This document shows positions 1-16,196 of a stretch of DNA of 64,000 bases, one piece after another. Position 1 is the stretch's first letter; each line of letters starts with the position of its first letter. Source of the DNA: Amphiduros pacificus (lineage: Eukaryota > Annelida > Polychaeta > Phyllodocida > Hesionidae); assembly GCA_949316495.1 (NCBI GenBank), contig OX439004.1:42270447-42334446 (forward strand), in the 5' to 3' direction. Made by a program: the position numbers and the translations under genes. The notes under the pieces are model-generated. The model saw nothing but the letters and a program-made list of their open reading frames with translations. It did not search any database and was not told the DNA's origin.

Positions 1-2546
1 TCACACTCTTCCGTGGATTGGTTTTGATGTCTTCATATTTAATAATACAAAAGTTAGGTTGATCTTTTTGTTTCAAGTAGCCCTTGGTAAAATCAAACCA
101 ATCGCCATAGCAGACACTACCATTCATAAACTGTTTGAAAAAATCATCAAAACTACCTGGAAAGCAACCAAAATCTTTATTGTTTCGATAAAAGTGATAA
201 TAGGATACGATTGTATCCTTTGGGTTCCTCATGACGACAATGACCTTTGCTTTTGTGCCAGAGAGAGCATTCTCCAGGAATGTGTAGGGCAAGTGACTTT
301 TTATCATTCTTGGCGAAGGCATTGTCTGGACGATATCATACATATCCTTATCCATGGCAGGAAAAGACATTTCCAGGTAAGGAATCTTCATAAAAATATC
401 TTTATCATTATCTTCTTTGCCAAAAAATGCAATATTTTGCATTATGACCTGCATCCAGGTAGTCCCTGCAGTATATAAATACATAAAATTAGTAAGTGAT
501 TAATATACAGTAAAAGTATCAATTTAGACAATACCAACTGACACTGTTTAACCATCTGTGCCAATACAGCATGTATATAACTTGGCTGGGATTAGTGACC
601 TTGTGGATGACCACTTGTGACCAGTAACTATGAATGACAATTTGTGTTCCAGTGACCTGGTACGATATAACTGCCTGTGGCCTGATTGTGAGCAATATAT
701 TTTTATTGTTTTCTGACCTTGGCATAAATTTTGACCAAGATTAAAACACAAATGATCAAATCTTACATTTTATATGTGCAAGTTTCTCGAATGGATTCTT
801 CACACATCAAAATTGTTAAGCATGTTATTCCCAGTAATCGTGCCACTTATGTCTCATCAATGTGTTAATATTTATTTTTTTTCGGTATCTGTAATACTAA
901 AATCAGTTTTAATCTTATGTTAAGCTGCTTCAACTGAACTATCAGCTACTTAATATCCTTCTTTACCTATATGGCTTGGAATCCAGTAATATGTAATCAT
1001 TTTAATTGTGGTCAACCATTAATGTATCAAGTCTTTCATGCATTTTTATAAGTTTATAAGATTGCAGAGCTGACTTTGAATCAGAGAAAATCAGATAATT
1101 GTGATTGATCGAGCTGTCCACTGATCTATGGCTAAATAATGAACAGGAAGCTCTGCAGTATAAAAAAGAGGATTTGTCAGGCAGTTGTTCCAATTGTGTG
1201 ACTGCAGTTTTTCCTCACAGTAGGAGCCATCTCTTTAGATGCATTGAAAACCTTTGTAGATCTCAATGCATTTATACATGCGCAAAGGAACCTATGAAAA
1301 GTTCACCACGTCACCCTCTGGTGGAGTTTGGGCTGAGGAAAGCCAGTCTGAGGCGATTTTTTGTTTTCCTCTGGTGACCTTAATTATACATTATATAATA
1401 GGCGTACATATTATATTATGTAATATTTATCATTGGCAGCAGAGGCCTGGAACACACACTAGTGCTTGCTTTGTCCATAATGCCTTTCTACAAGCATTTT
1501 AGTTATTAAACAGATCCAATGCCCTACCAACGTTGCTAGTGGGGTCGGTGTGCATGTGTAAATGTAAGGAAATAGTAGGTTCAGCTCTCCTATCAGTATG
1601 TGCAATAACACTGATTAATGGCTCCTGGCACTTACTCCTCGCATATTTAGAATGAAAGAAAGCTTTCTGTAAAATATCTGGCCAAGGAATTTTGTTTCTT
1701 CGATTGTCGTTTTTGCACTTGTTCTTGCACTTGTCTCTCAATTGTAAACATGTCTGCTGATTTGGAACAAAGAGACCACAATCAGTTCTAGGTCTAATAC
1801 AATTAACAATACTATTAATTTTTTCAATAATCAGTGCTAACTTAAAATGCATTCCTGTAGTTCACCCATCTCTGATCAAAATGATCAGACAGTGATGCGT
1901 CTATATGTACATTTAACTTTGAATAGTATGGGGTAATATATCCTTCAAACCCATCTCATGTAAATCACTCATAATTCAAAATTTCCATTTTTCCTATGTC
2001 AGAAAATGTTTACAACATATTTGCTCTTTTTAATAAACCCTCTCCAACGAATAATGGGATTTCAATATGGCTTCCTGTATACTATAATCACAAAGCATGG
2101 GATTACTTCAATATGGCTTCCGATATATGGCTTCATGTGGTGACCTGTATTATATTTTTTCCTCCAAAATTGGGATTATTTGAATATCAAACTACAAGTG
2201 ATTATTTCAATATGGCGACCATTATTATTACTTTATTCAAGATTAATGGAATTATTTCAATATGGCTACCGATATTGTAATAAATTGCATGAGTTGTGTA
2301 TGATAAATGAATGATTTGTATATTTATACTTTATATTCAGGCCAAGTTACTGGAGTTTCATTAATTTTAAAATATTTCAATAACATTAATGTACCTACCA
2401 GATTTGGGATATGTAATCAGCACTATATCATCATCTTTGAACTTGAAATCCTCCTTGATCTTTTTGAGAACCTCTGGTTTATAGGCAGCATTAAATATGA
2501 TACCATCAAACTCATATTCCCCCGGCATTTTATGAGTTTCCTCCAT
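1..2546 (-). CDS. cytosolic sulfotransferase, copy 1 (partial, 3' end outside window)
   Basis: Cytosolic sulfotransferases move the sulfuryl group from PAPS to hydroxyl or amine acceptors. Exon 1 is 2399-2546: the ATG is at 2546, it encodes MEETHKMPGEYEF and ends in TYPKSG at a GT donor. Exon 2 starts at 465 after an AG acceptor and runs off the window at position 1. The split glycine codon restores YPKSGTTW, the 5'-phosphosulfate loop of the family. Exon 2 also shows the catalytic-His segment KSHLPYTFL and the 3'-phosphate site RNPKDTIVSYYHFYR. The part inside the window has no stop or frameshift. The C-terminal RKGxxGDWK segment would lie to the left of position 1. The gene is about 90% or more identical by eye to the complete copy at 22909-26230. 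Its intron (466-2398) holds LINE debris shared with that copy. Substrate cannot be told from sequence. Confidence 0.9.
980..1860 (-). mobile_element. RT-RNase H LINE fragments in SULT copy 1 intron
   Basis: Read on the minus strand, 1002-1262 matches the RNase H region of the LINE at 17113-19350. Positions 1499-1852 match its RT segment, with the shared phrase KINSIVNCIRP. Both parts are badly decayed. The same fragments are at 24420-25400 in the second SULT intron, so the insertion is older than the duplication. Confidence 0.65.
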
Positions 2547-2997
2547 TTTTAATATAGATGTTTTACCTCAAAGTTAAAAAATGGAAAATGTTATTGATAT
2601 ATCATAGTCATGATCCTTTTATGTCTGAAAATATAGAACGTTGTTTGGGTCAAAATTGAGATAAGTGGCATGACTTGCATTGCCCTCTTTTCTTAGAGGT
2701 TAACATATACTGACAATGAACCTTTCAGTAATCTTATCAATTTGGAAAATTCCACTCATTGACTGACGAACCTTGTTGCCTATATGCAAGATTCTCTCCC
2801 TCTAATCATTATACCCCATGTAGGCCTGGGGTTAGAATGGTCCTCTGATTTTTTTATTTCCTGGGTCAGTTTGTAAGAGAAAATGTATGGTAACATTAAC
2901 AAATTTATCAAAACAATTAATGGCAATTTTTACAAGTTTAGCTTGACAGATGTGTGGAGCTTGACTGCTGAAACGAGTCAATCTGTGATACATTTTA

Positions 2998-3004
2998 TGT
3001 AAAA

Positions 3005-3096
<92 letters not shown>
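2998..3096. repeat. (ATA)n microsatellite, LINE 3' tail
   Basis: About 30 uninterrupted ATA units abut the 3' end of the minus-strand LINE that starts at 3097. LINE copies of this family on the plus strand end in TTTTATTATTATTA, so the array reads as an expanded (TTA)n tail. Confidence 0.85.
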
Positions 3097-8010
<4,914 letters not shown>

Positions 8011-8619
8011 TATTTTTTGACGGATTCAAGTCAATTTCTTTATCTGTGTATACACATATTTTGAACTTTATTAATGCTACTTGATTTCACAGCGGATTTA
8101 ATCTTTAAGAGTCTAACGATCCTTTTAAAGTAGCGCTGTGATTTTGAGTTGTTCTGATTACGAGTTTTTCAGAGGTCAGCTCTGAAAACCTCCTGCTAAA
8201 TTGAACTTTCACATTGCACTACTTGATTCTCACGACTCAGGTAGAAATAACTTGCATAACTCGATTTGAAATTCAAATAAGTGTCACCCGGGTAAACCGC
8301 TATAATAATACCCCAGTGCGGTTTTGACTCTCAACCAGCGAATACTGATCATATCAAATAAGGAGAATTTAACTATTGAATAGGATAAATTTAATATTGG
8401 AAATAACCACTATAAAACTGCGACGAGGACATTTCATACAAACCTAAATTGTGCTACGATTTCTATCAATCCGATACGGTAAGACCTTCTTTCTGTTAAG
8501 AAATCTTATGTTAAGAAATCGCACAATCGGTTTTTAAAATTATTCGATACCACCTACACGTGTGTTACCTGTACCGACTGACATCTGTGCAGGAGTGTGT
8601 TTAATATATACACAGGCTA
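8011..8619. other. no gene; probable LINE 5' leader
   Basis: This AT-rich sequence carries scattered ACTTG-type motifs and no open frame of note. It lies between the 5' side of a minus-strand LINE and the hairpin array of the plus-strand LINE, so it may be a 5' leader of either. I see no promoter motif I can defend. Confidence 0.4.
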
Positions 8620-8940
8620 ATATATCAATCAACGTAATTTTTTTATTGAATATTTCTGAAGGATCCTAGGGCTTAGTCAACGTAATTTTTTGACTGAACA
8701 TAGAAAGTAAAACGTATATAAATCAACGTAACTTTTTGATTGATATTAGAAGGGAAACAAATCAATCAACGTAATCTTTTGATTGATATTGTAAAGAAAC
8801 ACATCAATCAACGTAATTTTTTGATTGACTGTGAAGAAAGAAAGATACGCATATCAATCAATGTAATTTTTTAATTGATAATTACAATATAGAAAATTGA
8901 CATAAAATACCAAATCAACGTAATACTTTGATTTGAGATA
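8620..8940 (+). repeat. array of seven small hairpins with constant CGTAA loop (LINE 5' leader)
   Basis: Seven inverted repeats share a loop reading CGTAA (TGTAA once) plus a T-rich part, with loop starts at 8633, 8681, 8727, 8770, 8812, 8872 and 8929 (spacing 42-60 bp). The stems differ but stay paired: AGTCAA/TTGACT (unit 2), AATCAA/TTGATT (unit 3), ATCAATCAA/TTGATTGAT (unit 4), CAAATCAA/TTGATTTG (unit 7). The sequence between hairpins is not conserved. The array ends just before the first reading frame of the LINE at 8952. Its function is unknown; an RNA-level role is inferred from the paired changes. Confidence 0.75.
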
Positions 8941-8951
8941 TATACAGAAAT

Positions 8952-9188
8952 ATGCCCAGAAACAATTACACAAAGCCTCTGGTGGAAAAGACGCCAGAGG
9001 GCACCACAAATAAACATGCATTGCCTCTGGCGGAAATGACACCAGGGGGCACCAAAACCTCAACTAAACACATGCAAAAAGGGGGATACTCCTCTGAGAG
9101 TGATGCAAAGGATGAAACATACATCGTTAAGCAAATAATATCTGACTTTTACCATAGAAAGAAAAAAACAAGATTCTACAAAATATGG
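8952..9188 (+). CDS. short LINE leader reading frame, unknown
   Basis: A 78-aa frame starts MPRNNYTKPLVEK right after the last hairpin. It contains a duplicated segment (KPLVEKTPEGTT and LPLAEMTPGGTK). A second frame (9199-9420) continues with similar hydrophilic composition in another phase and ends in PRH, so the two may once have been one N-terminal extension. No known domain was recognised. It may be untranslated leader. Confidence 0.3.
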
Positions 9189-9324
9189 TAGAAAGATTTT
9201 GATAAAAAAAGACTATACGATTGAGCCAGAAGAAAATATCCCTGTACATATCATAAATGAATACATGCTAAAGAAAAATTGTAGAACTGATAAAAATACT
9301 AATGTATCATCTATTTGTTCACAG

Positions 9325-10758
9325 ATGGCAGCAAAATCAGTAGGGAAGACAGGCCCCAAGACTAGGGCGAGGGACGCCAGACGTTCCCATCCACACCACC
9401 CTCTTGTTTTGCCCCGCCACTAGTGCTGAAACCGCCTGTCCTTCAGGCCCCCATCCTGCAATTAGGGGCGGGTAGGAGCCAATCAATGACTGAACCACCG
9501 CAGGACGATCTGATAGGGCAATTAGAGAACGAGAAGGAGAGAAATACCACACTACTGAATGAACTAGTGGTAGTGGATCTGAAGAGACAACTGGAGCATA
9601 ATGCCTCAAGGTTAGATGAGTACCGCACGAATGAGCTGGCTCTAGAATCTAAGATTAAAGAGCAAGATACCTTAATTAAAAACCAAGCAACTACCATCAC
9701 AGAGAGATCTGAAAAAAATCACGAGCTAGAGACAAAAATTGATGCGTTAGCCAAAGGGTGATAGGAAGACAGAAATTGAATCATCCATATCTTGCATTAG
9801 CGACCTAAAGAACTCGCTAAAAAACAGTGACTTTAGGGAAGCACTCGCTGCATATTGGGCAGTAGTGATCTGCTTGGGCCTGAAAGAAATCTATGATAGA
9901 GGAGATGGGATAATGATAAGACTGGCACTGGTGGAAGCAGTAGAGGATCTGGCCAGATCAGTCACTTGTAATGTGTTTCTGTGCCAGGTCCCACCAATCT
10001 CCATGAACTGTGATTACTCATGGATATCCAACCATACGCTATTAAATGAAGGCCTAACGCATTACAGGTGCACAGGGAAGATTTTGGTACTGATTACTCC
10101 ACTATCAGTAACCAAACCGTCAACCAGCAGTGTGGTTATATCATCCACAAACCACAGGCTGCAGTAAAAATCCTTCCACACGTGGTCTGTTGAAATTGCA
10201 AACCGCCTGAAAATAACCAAGGACACTTTCTCAGTGGACATTATTTCAGACTCTGAGTCTGAGTCAGATGCAGCTGATGGAAGTCTTGGCTCTAATGACG
10301 CAGACTACCCTGATGAAGTTGTCCGCACCGATGTCCCTAATGACATGGCTGCTGCATTAATTGGCCTAAAGGGAAAGACCATTCAGAAGATGGAAAGTGA
10401 TTCATCCACATCCCTCAGAAAGGTGGATATGATCGTAAAGACCACTAAGACATCGCATATAATAATTAAGGGATCACCGATTGGTATCGCCAAAGCTCTA
10501 GTGCTCATCAGGGACAAAATTAATGAGGGACCTGATGCGCCCAAACCTAAACCGAAGGCCTATGAACCCTGCATTCACTACAAGAGGGGAAACTGCAAAA
10601 ATGGTGACGAGTGTGCTTACCTGCATGATGCAGAGTATCAGTACATGCAAGGCAGGAATCGAAGAGTAGCCCCGAGGGATGTCAGGGACACGAGGGACGC
10701 CACGACCAGTAGGTCTCCTCCGAGCCACAGGAAGTCTAAAAAATCCAAAATATTTTGA
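9325..10758 (+). pseudogene. LINE ORF1: coiled coil, SGNH-like, KH and CCCH zinc finger (frameshifted)
   Basis: The frame pieces in order are: a basic N-terminus (MAAKSVGKTGPKTRARDAR, 9325), a coiled coil rich in E, L and K (9490-9760, phrase LENEKERNTTLLNEL), an SGNH-like middle (9860-10120, VVICLGLKEIYDRGDGI), and the intact C-terminal frame 10234-10758. That last frame starts after an acidic SDSESESDAADG tract. It then shows a KH core (AALIGLKGKTIQKME...IIIKGSPIGIAKALVLI) and a CCCH finger (C-x7-C-x5-C-x3-H, CIHYKRGNCKNGDECAYLH), and ends in a basic tail. ORF1 proteins of LINEs bind the element RNA. A KH plus CCCH pair would be an unusual way to do it. At least two frameshifts split this copy. 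Confidence 0.7.
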
Positions 10759-10779
10759 CATTCCCCAAGTGATACAGGG

Positions 10780-11583
10780 GTGATAGAAACGTACAGATGT
10801 GAAAGATGTAAAAATAAAAACAGCGTTACTAAAATTCAATCTTACTCTATTGATAAAGAAGATGGGTGTTGCATATATATTAAATGTACTGGCAAAGATG
10901 TACTGAAATATGATCATACAGTGCTAAATATCAAGAGTTCAATAAAAGAATATATGGAAACAAATGGTTGTTGTTATACAGAACTGTCAGATTTACTTCA
11001 TAATCTAAAAAAAGTAACACTCACTCACAAATGTAGCTGTGTAGAACTACAGAAAATACGTCTACATTATATGAATAAATTAAGTCCAAGCTCACTCGAA
11101 AAAACAAATACCTACCTAAACTTAATTCTATATAAATATATTAAAAATAAAAACATACTTACGCTTCCAATTTACAATGGCATTTATCAAGATGCTGTAG
11201 CCCTTGTATCACTAAGTAGTTTGACTGATTGTGCAGTAGAAGTAGATATTCTGAAAACAGACACTAAATGGACACAAAACAATCATCATAACTTCGATCT
11301 TCTGAAATTAATAAAAATCTCGCCACAAAATATGAATATGAATCTACTCACCGTTAAAGGGTTTCTGAAGGGAAAAGAAAAAACACTGAAGGCTGTGATA
11401 GAGACCAAAAGTAAAGTGAACCATTATTATGATTTTACTATGTCAACAAATGAATTTACTACGACACTGAATTTCTACTACGATTTGGCTAAAAATAGCA
11501 CACTATGCACGTGGCCAATTCAGGAACGCCCATATATCGGATGCCACGGGCCGACCAAAGACTCAATCAGCTCCGCAAAGTAA
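10780..11583 (+). CDS. LINE linker protein, Cys-rich, unknown function
   Basis: This intact 267-aa frame lies between ORF1 and the endonuclease. It opens with a CxxC pair (CERCKNKNS) and has further Cys pairs (GCCIYIKC, GCCY, HKCSC), suggesting a metal site. The middle (KLSPSSLEKTNTYLNLILYKYIKNK) looks helical. A weakly similar segment on the minus strand at 14940-15200 (KHFKICKSNKNRG, INSCKCHDP) sits in the same position of another copy, so the domain belongs to the family. It may be the N-terminus of ORF2 rather than a separate protein, because the next frames follow closely. I recognise no named domain. Confidence 0.5.
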   Translation: MIETYRCERCKNKNSVTKIQSYSIDKEDGCCIYIKCTGKDVLKYDHTVLNIKSSIKEYMETNGCCYTELSDLLHNLKKVTLTHKCSCVELQKIRLHYMNKLSPSSLEKTNTYLNLILYKYIKNKNILTLPIYNGIYQDAVALVSLSSLTDCAVEVDILKTDTKWTQNNHHNFDLLKLIKISPQNMNMNLLTVKGFLKGKEKTLKAVIETKSKVNHYYDFTMSTNEFTTTLNFYYDLAKNSTLCTWPIQERPYIGCHGPTKDSISSAK

Positions 11584-11849
11584 TTCGGCCACTATACCAA
11601 AACAAAATGACTTTATATTCAATATTAACAGGCAAAATATGGAAATGCCTACACCAACTTCTACAAATTCGACCCCAATTGAGATTTATGACAGTTCAAA
11701 CTCTCGAATCGACACCACTGATGCCACACCCACAACGGCTGTGATTCGCTGCCCCATGAGGCGCGCATATTATGGTCTGGGGATACCCCCATTGATAAAT
11801 TCATCAATGAACCAGGAAGAAGGGATTCCCGTAGTTTTCACTGATCTTG

Positions 11850-14690
11850 TAGTGCACAGAGCATCTCACATAAAATTCTACTGGTTAAAGACTATATTAA
11901 AGAAAAAAATCTACATGCACTCTTTATAACAGAAACCTGGCTGCATGAGACCGGAGATGAACAAATAAAAAATTAACTTGAAAGTGGAGATTTCAAATTC
12001 TATTCCTTCCCCAGAATAGGGTGTACTGGAGGCGGCCTGGGACTCCTCCACCGGATCGAAATCCCCTTTGAAACCAATAGGTTAAATCCACCAAAACTCA
12101 ACACAATGGAGATAATGGAAGCCTCTCTACATATTAGGAGTAAACATGTAACCATTGTCACCATATATAGACCAGAGCCATCTGGTGGTAACATGTATAC
12201 CTACTCACAATTCTATAGCTATGATGAGTTCACACAACTGATCGCCAATTATGGGTCATTTAATCATGTCCTCCTCTTAGGTGACTACAATTTTCACATG
12301 AACAAGCCAGGAAAACCGTCGTTAAATTTAATGATATTCTATCCACATTTGATATGACCCAATGGATAAATGAGCCCACGCATAGACATGGAAACACCCT
12401 TGATCTAGTCATCACTTTTAAAAATAACAAATATTTAAAGGGTCAGAAAGTTGATGAATACATATCTGACCACAAAATGATTCTACTTAACCTGGATATA
12501 AATCCCCCAAAACCCACCAAAAAATCAATCCGCTTCAGAAATTTTAAAAATCTGAATATAACTTCCTTGAAAAAAGACATCAGATCAGTCCTCCAGGCTG
12601 AAACAGACTGGGAAAATCTCTCCCTGAAAAACCTGGTGGATTTCTTAGATAAACATGCTCCCATGAAATCAGCCAGGGTAACAAATCGCAACACTGTCCC
12701 TTGGATGAATGACCATATAATGAAAGAACGGTCTCTCAAGAGGAGATTTGAGAGAAAAATGAATAAGTCCGGACTACAAGTTGACAAGGAACTTTATAAT
12801 GCAAAGAAAAATGAATACAATGCTTTGTTGAAATCGGCACAATCAGACTACTTTGCCAACCTTGTGCATGAAAACAAAAATGACCCAAAGAAACTCTTCA
12901 GGGCCATTGATAAGGTATTGCACAAACCTAAAGACATCCCTATGCCTCCATCAAGTGATGACACTGAACAGGCAGATAAATTCAATAATTTCTTCCTTGA
13001 AAATATTGATTTAATTAGACTTAACATGGATGCAACACCTGTTGGCAACTTCCCACCACCAGATGCCAGCACAAACAATCAAGAGGATGTAAATCCATCC
13101 ATACTGGACAGATTCATGCCACTTACCTCAGAGGATGTCAGGAAGCTGATCAGGAAGGCTGCAAAAAAGTCGTGTGAACTGGATCCACTTCCTGCCTGGT
13201 TAGTGCATGACCTTATGGATGATCTTCCAATAATTACTGTCATCATAAATAAATCATTAACTTATGCAGAGGTGTCTGAAAATATGAAGATAGGAATAAT
13301 TAAACCGCTCTTAAAAAAGCTTGGTCTAGAACTAATAGAGAAGAATTATAGACCGGTATCAAATCTCAGTTATATCTCTAAACTAACAGAAAGGGCTGTA
13401 TCTGAACAACTTATATCACACTTAGTCAGAAATGGACTAACGGATACCTTCCAATCTGCATATAAGAAGTTTCACAGCACTGAGACGGCTCTAATTAGAG
13501 TTCAAAATGACATTCTACTGAGTTTGGATAAGAGAAACTCTGTCATATTACTCCTACTCGATCTGTCTGCAGCATTTGACACTAATGATCATAATATATT
13601 GTTGGACAGACTACATTCCCGATGCAATGTCAGGGGTCATGCCCTGGACTGGATAAGGTCATACCTGAGCAACAGAAAACAATGTGTCAAGGTGGGACTG
13701 CAGAGGTCTACTCCTAAGCCGATAAAATATGGGGTCCCCCAAGGCTCGGTCCTGGGACCGATACTATTCACAATATACATGTCCCCCATGGCGGATATTC
13801 TAAAGAAATACAACATGAACTACCACATTTACGCAGATGACACGCAAATCTACATTCCTATTGACCACTCATCTGAGAGAAATGGGAGATCAGTAAAATC
13901 AAACTTGAAAAATGCGTTGATGAAGTCAGATCATTTCTAATATCTAATAAAATGAAGATAAATGATAGTAAAACAGAAATGCTATTATGTACAGACATAC
14001 GTGATACCAATACCCACTTACCATCATCCATTAGAGTGGGGGTTTCAACCATATCACCATCAGCCAGTGTTGTGGATCTAGGCATCACACTCGACTCAAA
14101 CATGAACCTAAAGGCTCAAATAAAAAAAATGTGTAAAAAAGGCTATTACCATATAAGGAACCTCTCTGCCATTAGGCCCTGTCTGGACGAAAAGACAGCG
14201 GTCACCTTAACCCATGCCTTTGTGACGTCTACATTGGACTATGGAAACGGATTGCTTGCTGGCTTACCAAATTCTGAAATTAGGAAACTAAAATATTTGC
14301 AGAACGCTGCAGCAAGAGTCGTTGGTAAACTCAGGACATTCGATCATATATCTGGAAAGCTGAAGAAATTACATTGGCTTCCCGTGCATGCCAGAATACA
14401 ATTCAAAATTCTCTTAATGACCTGGAAAGCACTAAATGGTAAGGCACCCCCTTACCTGCGCGATCTATTGCATGTGAAAAAGGTGAACGAAACCTTAGAT
14501 CAAATGATGGTACCTACCTATGTGTGCCAAAAACGCGCCTAAAGACTGTAGGTGATAAGGCTTTTTCAGCAATTAGCCCCAGACTCTGGAATGCGCTACC
14601 ATCTAACATTAGAATTAGCACTACAGTCGATTCCTTTAAAAATAGACTCAAAACTCACCTATTCAGAACTCATGTTCTGGGCATAGCGCT
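11850..14690 (+). pseudogene. LINE ORF2: AP-type endonuclease and reverse transcriptase, few breaks
   Basis: Endonuclease motifs are ITETWLHE (11930), YRPEPSGG (12170), GDYNFHMNK (12285) and SDHKMILLNLDI (12465). The RT is in one long open frame (12354-13940, 528 aa) with NYRPVSNLSYISKLTERA, LDLSAAFDTNDH (motif A), GVPQGSVLGPILFT (motif B) and YHIYADDTQIYI (motif C, catalytic DD). The C-terminal part resumes at 13952 (MKINDSKTEMLLCTD) after a frameshift near 13885 and runs through HWLPVHARIQFKIL. A second shift lies near 14490. One TAA interrupts the endonuclease after EQIKN at about 11974. The target-primed reverse transcription role is known for the family. Confidence 0.8.
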
Positions 14691-15201
14691 ATGAACAGTC
14701 TTGACTGGTATCAGCGCGATATAAATTTTATTATTATTAAAGAGACGTTTTCATCAATATTTGAAACTGTGTAACCCAAGTTGTCCAGCCATAGATGAGA
14801 GATATTATATAAAACAATATCATTTTCTATGGGTTTATATGTATTGTTCAGATGATTATGGACATAGTTTCATGCATGGAGCGCGATTTTATAAGTATCA
14901 TTTCTTCGTGAGATGGGTAAGATGGGTAAGATTAATGCCTTCATGATAATTGACACCACTTGATTTATGATTTTATGCCAATCATGTAGTTTATCTTTAA
15001 TCATTTTTACAGTCACTGTTGTCATAGGGTCATGACATTTGCATGAGTTAATAATTTTAACAGAAGATAAAACATTAACACAGTCATTAATTGCATGATC
15101 TTTATTTTCAATTACAAGGATGGAGTACTTTATGATATTTTTTAGGACTATACCTCTGTTTTTGTTACTTTTACAGATTTTAAAATGTTTTGCCTGGTTT
15201 T

Positions 15202-15624
15202 TTACAATGCTTTGCCTGGGTTCTCTGGTCCCGTAACCCTTGGGGTTAATTGAAGATATTGGCAATTATTGCCGTTTCGACACTGCCCCCTGGCGAAATG
15301 GTAGCATCTTTCTGCATGTGGTCTAGAATCTTTCTTCTCTTTCTCAAATGCCCTAATCACGTTCCTTATTGACACAAGGGCTTTAGCGATTCCGATGGGT
15401 GTGCCTTTAATTGTTACGTCATCTTCTCCACTTGTGCCATTAATTTTCTGCAATTTGGTTTTAGATTTCTCTGACAATTGTTTTATTGTTTTACCACCAG
15501 ACCCAATTATCTTCGAAGCTGACCCTTTTGGTTTGATGGTTGTCACTTCCTCATCAGTTATGGTCATTGAAATTGATGTTCTGATCCCCATCATGATCTC
15601 CCGCGTCTTCATCATCATCATCAC
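15202..15624 (-). pseudogene. LINE ORF1 C-terminus: KH domain and CCCH-like finger
   Basis: The frame has a textbook KH core (ASKIIGSGGKTIKQLSEKS, then VTIKGTPIGIAKALVSI) with the GxxG loop, followed by CYHFARGQCRNGNNCQYLQ. This is the same C-x7-C-x5-C-x3 spacing as the copy at 10234-10758, but the last ligand is Gln instead of His. The methionine run at its start is a GAT-repeat (Asp) tract read through a Met codon choice, so the true frame begins further upstream. The pair of domains in two independent copies supports them as a real part of this LINE family. Confidence 0.7.
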
Positions 15625-16021
15625 TATGATCTACCTCATCCCCGTCACTCCAATGTTCCTGTATATCACCTTTGTGGGTCAGGGGTGTGGGTTTATGACT
15701 TTTTCCAGGTTCTCCATCCAGTCCTTGGCTGGGCCCTGGAACATCTGATGGTCAGTGGTCGAGGGGACGACCTCTGAGGTTGGGAGCTTTGCTATCTTCT
15801 GTGGTGTGTCTATAATTATCAGCTGGCCGTCACTATGGTAGTTACTGAGTTTATTCAGATGATGGTTCATCATGGTGTGCGAGTTCACAATTTACAGAGA
15901 TGGGTAGCGATTGACATATAAATATTGCACAGTTGCAGTTCATTCGTTTGGCAAGAGATTAGCCAGAAAAGCCACTGTCTACCTCTAGGAGTCCCAGACA
16001 TAGAACAATGGCGGATATCTG

Positions 16022-16196
16022 CTTAATGGTCACTAGAAATTGTGAAATGGTGTTTTTACGACCCTTTCAGCAACTATGGCCATATCAGGCCGACTTTCGA
16101 GCCTTTTAACCAGTGTGAAAGTAACACTGCCGGCAGTGGGAGTCGAACCCACCACCTCCCGTCCTCCACTTATATAACCTTAATGGTCACTAGAAA
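16022..16196 (-). mobile_element. 5'-truncated tRNA-derived SINE with 18-bp target duplication
   Basis: The 18-bp CTTAATGGTCACTAGAAA occurs at 16022-16039 and 16179-16196. Between them lies a minus-strand copy of the SINE seen complete at 41120-41305. It has a box B like GGTTCGACTCCC, the GTGTTACTTTCACACTGG body and the end GTAAAAACACCATTTC. The box A part is missing. It is inserted in the ORF1 of a LINE. Confidence 0.85.

Larger units (their letters stand above)
1..2997. repeat. segmental duplication, unit 1
   Basis: Positions 1-2997 align collinearly with 23172-27402, including both SULT exons, the intron, the LINE fragments in the intron and about 450 bp upstream of exon 1. Similarity stops where the (ATA)n tail of a LINE begins at about 2998. 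Several indels separate the copies, including about 330 bp present only in copy 2 (23876-24205) and about 720 bp present only in copy 2 (26412-27130). Confidence 0.85.
8620..14740 (+). mobile_element. near full-length CR1/L2-like LINE with KH-CCCH ORF1
   Basis: The order is hairpin leader, short leader frames (8952-9420), ORF1 (9325-10758), a Cys-rich linker frame (10780-11583), ORF2 with endonuclease and RT (about 11850-14690), a 3' UTR with TATCAGCGCGATATAAAT and a short (TTA)n tail at 14727-14740. RT sequence and a C-terminal HWLP region place it in the jockey superfamily, close to CR1/L2/Rex. The copy carries a small number of frameshifts and stops, so it looks recent but not active. Target-site duplications were not found by eye. 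Confidence 0.8.

Noticed and set aside
59-478. 139-aa plus-strand frame at the window start, and the similar one at 23128-23487
   Set aside because: Both lie antisense to sulfotransferase exon 2, which carries all the family motifs.
8620-8940. Palindromic repeats with variable spacers as a possible CRISPR-like array
   Set aside because: Spacing is irregular, stems vary, no cas genes are present, and the array sits at the start of a LINE in a eukaryotic genome.
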